Made by a program: the position numbers and the translations under genes. This document shows, piece by piece, positions 22,715 to 33,867 of a DNA stretch of 64,000 bases. The DNA comes from Magnolia sinica. Lineage: Eukaryota; Streptophyta; Magnoliopsida; Magnoliales; Magnoliaceae. The stretch's first letter is position 1. Each line of letters starts with the position of its first letter. The stretch covers positions 83,108,862 through 83,172,861 of the forward strand of contig NC_080584.1 of the NCBI RefSeq assembly GCF_029962835.1, read 5' to 3'. Below the pieces are notes generated by a model. That model was given only the letters and a program-made list of their open reading frames with translations, was not told the DNA's origin and did no database searches.

Positions 22715-25700
22715 ATCTTAAAGCATTATTTCACTGATGGAAGCCGACAGTATTTCATCTATCAAGTTGATGAATCAGGACTTGATACGTCTTGATCGGT
22801 TCAATGGAACCAATTTTATAAGATGGCAAGACAAGCTGAAATTTCTCCTGACGACGCTGAAGACCTATTACATATTAGATCCAAATTTACAAGCACTACC
22901 TGAAGCATCTAATAAAGATACACCTGAACAAGTAGCTGCCCGCACCAAAAGAGCCGAAGACAAACTCTTGTGTCAAGGACACATTTTGAACGCTCTCTCC
23001 GACCGCCTGTACGATCTGTACCAACAGACATCATCAGCAAAGGAGATCTGGGCCGCTCTGGAATTCAAATACAAGGCTGAAGAAGAAGGTACCAACAAGT
23101 TTCTCATCGCCAGGTATTTTGACTTCAGCATGGTAGATAATAAACCTCTACTGCCCCAAATCCAAGAACTGCAGCTAATAGTAAACAAAATAAAAGCGAT
23201 AAAAATCGATCTTCCTGAATCATTCCAAGTCGGGGATATAATCACCAAATTGTCACCGATGTGGAAAGACTATAGAAAGAAGTTGCTGCATAAAACCGAG
23301 GACTATACACTGGAACAAATCTAGAAACACCTCAGGATTGAGGAAGAATCCCGTAACCGCGATAGAAAAAATGATAACGGGAATACCTCGTCCAAGGTAC
23401 ATGCTGTAGAAAACACTAATAACAAACATCTCAAGAAGGACGATTCCCTGAAACCTAATAAGGAAAAATTCAAGAAGAACACCCAAAAGAAGAACGGAAA
23501 GTTCAAGGACCCATGCCATGTCTGTGGAAAAATCGGGCACTGTGCTCGAGTATGCCGCTATCGCAAATCTAAAAAAGAGGCAAGCGCAATAGAAGAAGGC
23601 GATATCGTGGCTATGATCACTGAGGTGAATACCATCCAAGGCAAAGTTCCAGGTTGGTGGTATGATACTGCCGCTACTATACATGTGTGCTACGATAAAT
23701 CAGCCTTCAAAACCTATAAGGAATTGACCGATGGTCAAGAAGTCCAAATGAGTAATGAAGTCCGATTGAAGGTCGTCAGTAAAGGAACTGTCGAACTGAT
23801 ATTCACCTCTAGAAAGAAAGTGATTCTAACTAATTTACTGCACGTCCCAGACTTGAGGCGAAACTTAGTTTCTGAGCATCTTCTGGGAAAATCAGGCATA
23901 CGGGTGGTGTATGAGTCAGGTAAACTGATTCTATCCAAAAATGAAAATTTTGTCGGAAATGGATATGCTTGTAATGGAATGGTTAAGTTTTCTCTGAATG
24001 AAAGTAACACTTTTGCGTATATGGTTGAATCCGCTGGACTGTGGCATGATAGACTAGCCCATATAGGGTATAGTACCTTGAAGTTTATGGCTAAGAATGG
24101 TTTAATCTCATACACAGATAATGAAACCTGAAAATGTGAAGTATGCATAAGATCCAAAATGACAAAGAAACATTTTCTAAGTGTTGAAAGATCGTCTCAA
24201 GTATTAGATCTTGTGCATAATGATATCTGTGAGTTAAATGGCATTCTTGCTCGTGAAGGTAAACGATACGTCATAACCTTTATAGATGATTGCTCTAGGT
24301 ATGTGTATGTGTACCTATTAAAGAGCAAAGATGAAGCATTAAACATGTTTAAAATATATAAAACAGAAGTAGAGAATCAACTGAATAAGAAAATAAAAAT
24401 TCTCCATAGCGATAGAGGAGGAGAATACATCTCCAATGAATTCGATAACTTCTGTGAAGAACATGGACTCATACATCAATGTACAACGCCATACACACCT
24501 TAACAAAATGGAATAGCTGAAAGGAAAAATAGAACATTAGTAGAAATGGTCAACTCAATGCTGATAAGAGCAAAGTTGTCACTAAGTCTATGGGGAGAGG
24601 CACTGCTTGCAGCATGCCATATAATAAACAGAATTCCGTCTAAAAAATATAAAATATCTCCATATGAAACATAGAGAGGTAGAAAACCTAACCTAGGATA
24701 TCTAAAAGTGTGGGGGTGTCTTGCATATTGCAGAACCCTTGATCCAAAAAGAACTAAGTTAGGATCAAGAGCTATTAAGTGTGCCTTCGTAGGGTATGCA
24801 CAAAATAGTAAAGCTTATAACTTCTAGACATAGAGTCTAATATAATAATAGAATCAAGAGATGTTGAGTTCTTTGAGGACTCACTCTCCTTGGAGTCAAA
24901 GGATAATGAAGTCCAAACTCATAATAGAGAACCAGATAGCACAGCTCCACAGATAATGGAAACTCCTATTGAGCCTCGTAGGAGTCAAAAGACAAGAATA
25001 GAGAAAAGTCTAGGAGATGACTATATAAACTCACAACGAGTCATTTTCCATCTTGTAGAAGGAGACAGAAAATGTTATAAGAAAAATACCTATAGTAATG
25101 ACTATAAAAGATGATCCTAAAACATATAAAGATGTCATATCCTCTAGAGACTCAGCTTTCTGGAAAGAAGCTATAAACGATGAAATGGAATCTATACTAT
25201 TAAATCAAACATGAGAACTAGTTAACTTATCTCCAGATTCTAGACCCATAGGCTGTAAGTGGGTATTTAGAAAGAAATATAACACTGATGGGACAATCCC
25301 AACCTTTAAAGCTCGACTAGTAGCTAAGGATTTTAGACAAAAAGAAGGGATAGATTACTTTGACACATACTCTCCTGTAGCTAAGATAACATCCATTAGG
25401 ATATTATTTGCGCTAGCTTCCATACATCATCTTCACATCCACCAAATGGATGTAAAGACCGCATTCATGAATGGTTTCATGCATAATATAGCTGACAAAT
25501 GCATATATTCTAAAATAGATGGTAGTTACATTGTTATTATTTGTTTGTATGTTGATGACATGTTAATAATAAGTAATAAAATGGAAGGTGTGACTGAAAC
25601 AAAGAGGTTTCTCTCTTCCATATTTAAAATGAAGGATCTTGGACAAGTTGATACTATTCTTAGTATCAAAGTTAAAAAAACATTGTGGGGGTTATGCTTT

Positions 25701-27071
25701 GTGTCAATCTCATTATATTGAGAAGATACTAAACAAGTTTAACCATCTAAATATAAAAGAAGCAAAGACCTCATTTGATCCAAGTATCAAGCTAAAAGAA
25801 AATACTGAAAAAATAGTTACACAATTAGAATATGCGAGTGCTATAAGGAGTCTTATGTATGTTATGCAATGCACTAGACCTGATATCGCATATGCTGTGA
25901 GTAAACTTAGTAGGTTTATTAGTAACCCCAGTACTGAACACTGGAATGCAATAAGTAAAGTCTTTGGCTACTTAAAAGCAACCAAAGACTTAGGACTATT
26001 TTATTTAAAGTTTCCTGCGGTATTGGAAGGATATACTGATGCGAGCTGGATATCGAGTGTAGGGACAACAAGTCTACTACAGGGTGGGTATTCACCCTAG
26101 GAGGTGCAGCTGTATCTTGGGGATTCAAGAAACAGACTTGCATAATGCATTCGACTATGGAGTCTGAATTTATAGCCCTGGCTGCAACAGGCAAATAGGC
26201 TAAGTGGCTAAGGGATCTTCTATTAGAAATTTCTTTTTATGTAAAGACGATATCGGCTGTGTCACTACATTGTGATAGTGAAGCCACATTAGCTAGAGCC
26301 TATAGCGGCACTTATAATGGTAAGTCTAGACATATTAGTCTTCGACATGATTATGTCAGACAATTGATTCGAGATGGAATCATTGCTATTTCTTATGTGA
26401 AATCAAGCAATAACCTGGCAGATCCTTTCACTAAACCTCTACCGAGAGAGGTAGTAAAGGCTACATCTAGAGGGATGGGGTTGAAACTCTTCAACTAAAG
26501 TTCCACCAGTGATGGTAACCCAACCTAAAGTCAGAAAATCTCTAATTTTGGGTTTAATGGGTAAGAACAAGTCACTGATATGTGGAAAGTTTTGAGTACT
26601 AAATTATAAAACCTCATCTATAATAGATAAGTATTGAGCGTTACGATAGAGAATTGAGTCTTAGAACTCTTAATGAAATCCAGTCTATAAGGACAAGTAT
26701 CTTATAGTAATGGAAACACTAGAAAGATTTCACCTATATGAACGTAGAGATGGTGCCGTCTCTCATGGGAGTTAGGAGTTTTCTCTCGGAATCGTTCACG
26801 AATTAGGATAAGCACATGGTCATTTATTGTGCTGAGCAAGATTGTAGGAACTCTAACAAACACATAACGAATATGTGTGTGGTACTTCCAATTCTGTTAT
26901 CCAGGAATAACTGGTTCAAAGCTGCGAATACCAGTTATTTCGACAGAGTTTTGAAATACTTACACTAAGGAAAGATTAAAATCGAAAGATATCTTTCTTT
27001 ATGCATATAAGCTGATTATTCTGGCAGTATTGTTTAACCGAGAAAATAATTTTATAAAATCAAGTGGGGAT

Positions 27072-28396
27072 TGTTGCAAAAAATATTTATTTTAATAAAA
27101 TATATTTCAATACTAAAATAATATATAATATATAAAAAGTTGTTTTGAAAAATACTTTTCTGTGGGGTTTTGGGAATAGTCTCACATGGAAAAGAGAAGA
27201 GAAAAAACTATGGTTTATATGAAGGATGTGGAGTATTATAATATTTACCTACTTAGTCCATGAACTATGAACCTTGCGTGTTCCAGTGCGTAGCAGTGGA
27301 ACACCCGTGCACGCGCTCACGCTCGGGCATGGGCACGGGCTCGGGCTCGATCTCAATCGCAGTCTCAGTATCAGTCTCAGTCTCAGTCTCAGGCACGGGC
27401 TCGGTGCGAGGGCGTGGGCATGGGCATGTGAGGCAGTGTGGCTGTAGAGACGCTAGTGGCGCACTTTGCACTTCGCACATCCGCATCGTGTCACTCATTC
27501 GCGACCTTAAGCAAGACGTATGCGAGTCGCGATGCGACTAAGTGGCTATGGCAGGTGGCTGGTTAGCAGAGAGACTAAAGGACTGGGAGAGAAATCTCTC
27601 GGTATAAATAGAGGGACTGAAAAGAGCTGTTGAAGCAGAAACTGTAACAGCTGAGCCATTAGTGAAGGGTCCAGCTGTAACTGCTGCATGGCTAGCCCAA
27701 CAGCTAGAAAATGGCTAGCTGTTGTCTCACAACAGTCAACATGCAGCAGCTTAATGACTCATGCACAACAGTCAAAAAACGGCCATAAAACGGCTAGTTT
27801 TCCAATAGCCAGAAATGGCTTAATGGAATTTAAGTCTTTGGACCATAACCCCCTAGCCACCATAGCCTATAAAAGGAGGACCTGGATGGGTTTCCAATCC
27901 ATCTCAACTCACTCTAGCAACCCATACGAACTAAGACAGCTAGCCCCTCTCCACTTATATATTCTAGTATTTCTAGCAACGTAGCAGGGCTTAAATCATA
28001 GCTTAAAGAATAGACATGCGGTGTGGTCTAAGACGGTTCAACTGAACCAGTGGCTGAAGATTTGAACTAACCTGTGCAGAAGTCGAAACTACTTTTTCTC
28101 TTCTCTTCTTCTTCTCTTGGGATTTTTTCCTTTATACTGTAATACTGTCAGAAAGTATGTAATTGAGTTCCATTTGGTGGGCCTTCGTGTTTACTGAACG
28201 CAGACCCACACCAGGCTCGTCGTATCCTAGAAGCTGTTTGCCTGTAACCTATTAGCATACTCAATTCACTTGAGTATGGGCAAATAACGCTTTAAGGATA
28301 GCGTTTCAGACGTCAGCCTGTCCTGATTTCTTATTATTTTGCAATTTTCGATTTTCACATTATACAGAAATACATTAATCTGTATAATTTCCAATA
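27072..28396 (+). repeat. 3' LTR of the Copia element
   Basis: It mirrors the 5' LTR from TGTTGCAAAAAATATT to TTTCCAATA. It is about 39 bp longer, mainly in the GC-rich part near 27270-27430 where AGTCTCAGTCTCAG units are expanded. Both promoter-like boxes are kept. Confidence 0.9.
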
Positions 28397-28401
28397 ATCG
28401 C

Positions 28402-28790
28402 GCCTGCTCGCACCACCCGAAGAGGAAAGCATCTTTCCTCCTTTCATCAAGTCACGAAAAACTTCCTTCCGCGATGCTCAACGGAAGGCTGGGATGGCTC
28501 GAGGTGTATGGCTAAGATGGAAAGGGAGGAGCGTGCGCGGATTGTTAGCCTGGCAAGAAGAAACGGAGTTCCATTTTCGAGTCGCAAGCAGACCTCTGCT
28601 TGGGCCAAAGATCGCGTGCATGAACATATGTGATATCATGTGAAAAGGGTTATATTTTGGTCGGAGGCATCCCCAGTCATGATGGACGACACCGATCACT
28701 CATATGGGACATAATGGTGGGCCCCAGTTCGAACGAACGAACGTTTTCCGTTCAAACAGCATTCAATGGGAAGATGATAGGAGGTTTTGT
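28402..28790. repeat. repeat block R1, copy b, right part
   Basis: It continues the R1 match from the CGCACCACCCGAAGAGG region (compare 4944) to GGGAAGATGATAGGAGG (compare 5308). It runs straight into R2 copy b. Confidence 0.75.
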
Positions 28791-29780
28791 CCTTTTTGAG
28801 AAAATATCGGGTCAACGATTGGTTGAACTAATTCAGGATTGGGTGCACAGCGGTTGTACTCCCACCAAGTGCACACACACAATGTTCGTGGGGCCCACAG
28901 TGATTTTTAGAGAAATCCACTCCGTCCATGATGCTCCATGGGTCCAACTGAGTCATTTGACCGGAGATGAGGTAGATCCAAAGCTTAGGTGAGCCCCACG
29001 ACCTGTTTTGTGTGATAAAATGGCATTTTCTAACGACCTAATGGCTAGATTTCTTCTGATCTTGATCCATTCCTATCAGAAAGCTCCTAAGGTCTAAAGG
29101 CTATCCCCATAGTGATTATTAGTTGGTTTTAAAGCCCATGTAGTGAGGTCTTCCAATCTTAGCTTGTGTGTCACTCTCAGCTTGATTTTAGAGTTAATGA
29201 ACAGTGGATTTGGAGATTCGAGCCCCACTAATGATGTTTCTCAAGATCCATACTGTACAGGAGGTTCTTGGGTTCCTCAGGGTTTTTGAGGTGTAGGAGT
29301 ACAATTAGACTCTTAAATTAACGGTCATATTGGCCTTGAATCGGAGGAGTGTCCACGGGGCTTCTCCCTAAGGATCAATGATTAGATGATTCCATTAAAG
29401 TGAAACAAATGATCCTTTGAGTCCCTTAGGATCCTTCACCCTCAGATCGACAAATAGTTCACAAAACTTATTGTTAGATTGTTTCTAAGTAATCGATTTA
29501 TGGTCTTACGATCTCTTTGAGAAGTCTAAATGGAATTCATCTACCTGATCCAAAATTAAATGGTTGTATTAATATGAATTTTAAGTTGGTACGGTACAGA
29601 TGGGGGATCTTGTAAGTTTGGTCCCAAATCTAGTAATGTGTGGTTAAGATAGGTAGATTATAAATGATTAGACAATGTGCGTTCCCACACACATACGTAC
29701 TTAGATGGTAACACCCGAGTATCGAAAGGTATGGGTGTTATAGTAGGGCCCTCCACCTTCAGAGGCAGAGGATTGCATAT
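28779..29780. repeat. repeat block R2, copy b
   Basis: It matches 18841-19846 in the same direction. It differs from copy a by a 40-bp insertion at about 29710-29750 that forms a near palindrome (TAACACCCGAG ... GGTATGGGTGTTA), and by loss of about 40 bp near 29380-29440. Confidence 0.75.
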
Positions 29781-29841
29781 TTTCATAGCAAAAAAAAAAA
29801 AACAAACAAATAGAGAGACGAGGAACAGAGAAATCACCCTT

Positions 29842-30907
29842 CAAATAATTAAGAAAATGTGAAAGCTTTGTTGAAATAATCCCAAAATTCCATCAGTATA
29901 TAATCAATTTAAGAATCTAAGCTTTTAACTTGAAACATTCAGCAATTTAAAATGGAAATATGAATTTCCAAAGTCCAAAGTTGTGAATTACAAATCCACA
30001 ATTTGATTAAGAACTAAAGATAGATTCCCTTTTTTTTTTCTAATTGAACCGGACTCTAACCCGATCTAACTCAGCCCTGGATTCAAAATGACTTGCAAGC
30101 ATTCTCTCTCTTTCTTTCCTTTTTGTTTTCTTCCTTCTCCTTCTTATTCTCCCTCTTCTGGAAGTCCATCAAGATCTGTACTTGACTCGTCTCAGCCCTG
30201 CCCAGCAATGTAGTTGAACATATCCTAACTCGGTGAGTTAGATCATATTCTCGGGTTATGTCCGAAACTCTCAAGAAAGAAATGATAGATTTTTAGGCTT
30301 TTGAAGACTGTCTGAAGTTAGTTACAAGTCACGTGCAAACCCGCGTGAGGGAAATCGGGAACCTGTATCTTGAGTTCGAAAGATGATCTTGCACGCTGAT
30401 CACTAGGCCTCTATTATAGTCGGTTTTGATCAAACGAATGAATGGTATAGATTAATCTTGATTGTAATTAATTTAAAACGGTTAGCGGGAAAAAAAATCT
30501 ATTACAAAGGAAGCTTCCGATTTTGAAACCAATCGATTTCCAAAATCCTGTGGGGTCCGCACTGTGATGTGCTTTCGAACGATCCACTGCGTCCATCACT
30601 TTTGCAAGTTTACGTTTCGAAGCTCAGGTGGGCCACAGTAGAAGAAAGTTTGAGCATGAACTTTCCTACCATTGAAACCATCCTAGAACCTGCTTGATGA
30701 ACGATTCATATCGTCAACATGCATGATGGTGGGCCCACACATAAACTCATGCCCTTGTACGTATGTTTAAATTGGGTTTAAATAGAGAGAGAGGAAGGAG
30801 TAGATCTCGATTTTGTGGAGGGACTTTCCTTTATTTTTTATGTGAATTTTACAAAATAAAACCTTATTAATATGTTATTTATATCTCTATAACTAGGGTT
30901 GTCAACA
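29842..30907. other. extra 1.1 kb between R2 and R3 of copy b
   Basis: Both copies match up to AAATCACCCTT (29841; 19889 in copy a), after which copy b has about 1.07 kb that copy a lacks. It is AT-rich, without a recognised gene. From about 30541 to 30780 it has a partial family B miniature element (GGGGTCCGCACTGTGATGTG ... ATGATGGTGGGCCCACACAT). Confidence 0.5.
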
Positions 30908-31028
30908 GCCTAGGCATGGGGTTGATCTTGGCCTGGATTTTGAACTGTTTTGGGTCGGGCCGTCGGGCCAGCAAAATTCAAAATCCTGATTTTGCAGGCT
31001 CGAGCTCGGCCCATTGACACATTTATCT
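30908..31028. repeat. repeat block R3, copy b
   Basis: It matches 19891-20010 around TTGATCTTGGCCTGGATTTT and GGCCCATTGACACATTTATC. Immediately beyond it, the two neighbourhoods differ. Confidence 0.7.
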
Positions 31029-31039
31029 ATCAAATATAA

Positions 31040-31831
31040 AAATGATGGTACCATAAAAATGTATAAGGCCAGATTGGTTGCAAAATGATTTACCCAAACT
31101 TAATGTATTGATTATTAAAAAAAATTTACACATGTGGATAAGATGAGCTTCATACACATTATTATCTGTTGCAGCTAATCAAGAGGGGCATTTATATCAA
31201 TTAGATGTTAAAAAAATAACTTTTTGCATGAAGATGTTCACGAGGAAGTATATATGAAACTACCTCATGGACGCCTCACAGGCGATGATGATCAAGTCAT
31301 TCGGTAGCTGAAAGCGTGATCTTAAGACACATTTTGATATAAAATATATTGGTAAATTAAAGTACTTCTTGGGCATAAAAGTAGTTTTTTTTTTTTTTTT
31401 TTAAATAAGGAAATACGTATTAGACTGCTTAAGAAAATAGGAAAGTCATAAAGCTTGTCGATACAAGGTCGATTGCAATGTTTGGCTTTTTAAATAAATA
31501 GGAAAGCCTATGTAAGATATCAGGCAATATTAATGACTGGTTAGATGACTCATGTACCTCACTATTACCTGTCTAGACATTTCTCAAGTCGTTTCTCTTG
31601 GTTAGTCCGTCTATGCTCAAGCCTGCTCAAGCCATCATCCATCTACATGAAGCTTGAATTAAATTCTCTTATACCTAAAGGGTTCTCCTAGAAAAAGAAC
31701 CCTAATGAAGTGCAATGAGAATTTAAAGATTATAAGATACTACAATGCTGATTGGATATGTTGTCCTCTTGATAGAAGGTCTACAACTGATATATGTACT
31801 TTTGTTGGTGGTAACTTGGTTACTTGGAAAT

Positions 31832-31862
<31 letters not shown>

Positions 31863-32448
31863 CAAATTGTTATCGCTTGATCGAGTGCAAAAGCACGATA
31901 CAGAGCAATGGCCTCAGCCACGTATGAGCATGTTTGGATAAAAGCTTTATTTAATGACACCAAGTTCTATGATGAAAATCCTATTAATTTATTTTATGAC
32001 AACTAGACAAATATTCATATTGCGATTGTTCCTGTATTTTATGAATGAATAAAGCACATTGAAATATTTCAATTTTGTCGGAGGAAAGGTTCTAACCAGG
32101 GTGATTTCTACTCTGTTTATAAAAACTGAGGGCCAACTAGCAGACTACTTCACAAAAGCAATTGAAAAACTAAAGTTACAAAGCTTGTTGCACAAGTTAG
32201 GTGTCATCGACATCTCGACACCATCATGAGGGTGAGTGTTGAAGGCTATTCTAGAAGTTGTGTTTTGTCTGTTATTAGGACTCTCTCTTGTAAATAGTTG
32301 TGTCATACACAACTTCCTTTCTCTCTCAGTAGAAGTTGTATTATAAGACAACTTTCTTACTCCTCTCAAATGTTATAAATATATTTTAATGTATTCAGAA
32401 TCAAATTAATAAAAAGAAATTATTAATTTCTCTCACACTTAGTTTTCA
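31040..32448 (+). mobile_element. degraded Copia fragment: RT, RNase H and 3' LTR
   Basis: Remains of Copia pol lie in order on the plus strand: a piece like the RT start (MYKARLVAK near 31060), LYQLDVKK near 31190, a piece like the start of RNase H (ICCPLDRRSTTD near 31760), and the RNase H tail (EGQLADYFTKAIEKL near 32130). A purine-rich tract leads to a short 3' LTR, 32237-32448, running TGTTGAAGG to AGTTTTCA. Gag, protease and integrase are absent. A different and older family than the two other Copia elements; it has many breaks. Confidence 0.8.
32237..32448 (+). repeat. 3' LTR of the degraded Copia fragment
   Basis: A short LTR of about 212 bp with TTGTAAATAG and TATAAATATATT motifs, beginning directly after the purine tract GAGGGTGAG. 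The left partner is not in the window. Confidence 0.6.
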
Positions 32449-32804
32449 CTGATTGGATCTATTTTTAAGTTAATGATCTTAAAAAACAATGGTGTAACAA
32501 GCTACCAAACACTCATGGGAAGGACAAAAGATGGCAAGCGGTCAACACGATAGGCAGTAATAGGTCATCTCCACCGTACACGTGTCAAGAAGCATATCAT
32601 TCGGGTACAATGAGCATGTAGTTAATAATGATTACAAAAGAGTGGCAATGATCCATAGTGTACACATAAACGTGGCATGTATATACATCAATCCAAACCG
32701 TTGAAAACATAGATACTATTGGATATGTGGCACAATTTAGCAATTACACTGAACAAATGATCCTATCTTCCAATTGGTGGTTATCAAAATGATGGTGCAG
32801 ATTA

Positions 32805-33248
32805 AGTGGATCCCTAACTGTGGGGTCCACCATGATATATGTTCCTTACATCCGTTTTGCTAGCTCATTTTAGAGCATGATCTCAAAAATGAAGTAGGTA
32901 CGAATCTCAAGTAGATCACAATACAGGAAGCAGTGGTGATTGACCATTAAAATTTTCTCGCGGGTCACGAAAGTGTTGGATTAAGCAGCTGATATTTGTA
33001 TGGTCCCTTCGTCTAGATCTTTATGACCTTATCAAAAAGCTAGATAGCAAATAAACATTGTGGTGCCACTCAAGAAGTTTTTCATGGTGAGTATTCAATC
33101 ATCACTGTTTCTTGTGTATGGTCCACCTGAGATTTGGATGATTTGCTCTTTTTTTTTTTATCATGCCCTAAAATGAGCTAGCAAAAGGGATGAACAACGT
33201 GGATGTAAGGCACATACATCATGGTGGGCCCATAGTCAAGGATCCACC
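32805..33248. mobile_element. miniature inverted-repeat element, family E
   Basis: The left end AGTGGATCCCTAACTGTGGG and GTCCACCATGATATATG are mirrored by CATACATCATGGTGGGCCCA and TAGTCAAGGATCCACC on the right. About 445 bp, non-coding. The right end touches the LTR of the next Copia element at 33249. Confidence 0.7.
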
Positions 33249-33867
33249 TGTTGCGCAGCATGCCAACAATGCAAGTGAACCAAAATTCAATCTTCGGTCT
33301 CACCCACAAACGATAAACAATAAGAAATATAATCTAGAAGTAGAATCTAAGCATACCAACAAACCACAAGACAAAATTTACGTGAAAAAACTCCAACAAG
33401 GGTAAAAAAACTACGGGTGCAAACTTCCACTATGAAGAAAACAAAGTTACAAGCAATATACTCACATTCTCCGATGCTCCCATGCACAAAGATAGCCCTT
33501 TTCTCTAACCTCTTCCCTCTTTCTCTCCCTAGATGTATAGAAAATCCTAATGCCCTTTAGAAAGACTTGGCATTACTTTTCTTAACCGTAGAATAGCCCT
33601 AGGGACTCCTATTAATAGTTTAGGAAACTCGAATCCCGCACTTAAGCGAAAAAATGCCTCAAATTTACGCAGTCCGTACAAAATCAGGTATAATCTGCAT
33701 AACCCTCAACTAGTCGAGCCAGGGCCTCGACCGATCAAGCGGACCCTCGACTGGTCGAGCCAGTCCCTCGACTGGTCAAGCAGTGCAGAAGAATTAAGGC
33801 AAATAGTCGCTGGACTTCGAGCCTCGACTGGTCGAGCGGCACCCTCGACTACATCCAGAGTGCACCA
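33249..33867 (-). repeat. 3' LTR of the minus-strand Copia element
   Basis: Read on the plus strand it opens TGTTGCGCAGCATGCC. It carries a cluster of TCGACTGGTCGA palindromes at 33705-33850. Confidence 0.85.

Larger units (their letters stand above)
21429..28396 (+). mobile_element. Copia LTR retrotransposon, nearly full length, broken
   Basis: The element is bounded by two similar LTRs (21429-22714 and 27072-28396) and a perfect 5-bp target duplication ATCGC (21424-21428 and 28397-28401). Parts in Copia order: gag from 22737 with a zinc knuckle (CHVCGKIGHC) near 23515; protease around 23640 (WWYDTAATIHVC); integrase core about 24030-24800 (DDCSRYVYVY, HSDRGGEY); reverse transcriptase about 25110-25900 (YVDDMLIIS near 25545); RNase H about 26050-26500. 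A purine-rich tract (AAGTGGGGA) precedes the right LTR. No canonical initiator-tRNA primer site follows the left LTR. It carries several breaks across the polyprotein and looks dead. The LTRs differ at roughly one base in 20-30 by eye, plus small gaps, so it is moderately young. Confidence 0.93.

Noticed and set aside
22715-22740. Primer-binding site of the plus-strand Copia element
   Set aside because: The sequence after the 5' LTR does not match the initiator tRNA string seen in the other element, and I could not assign another tRNA.
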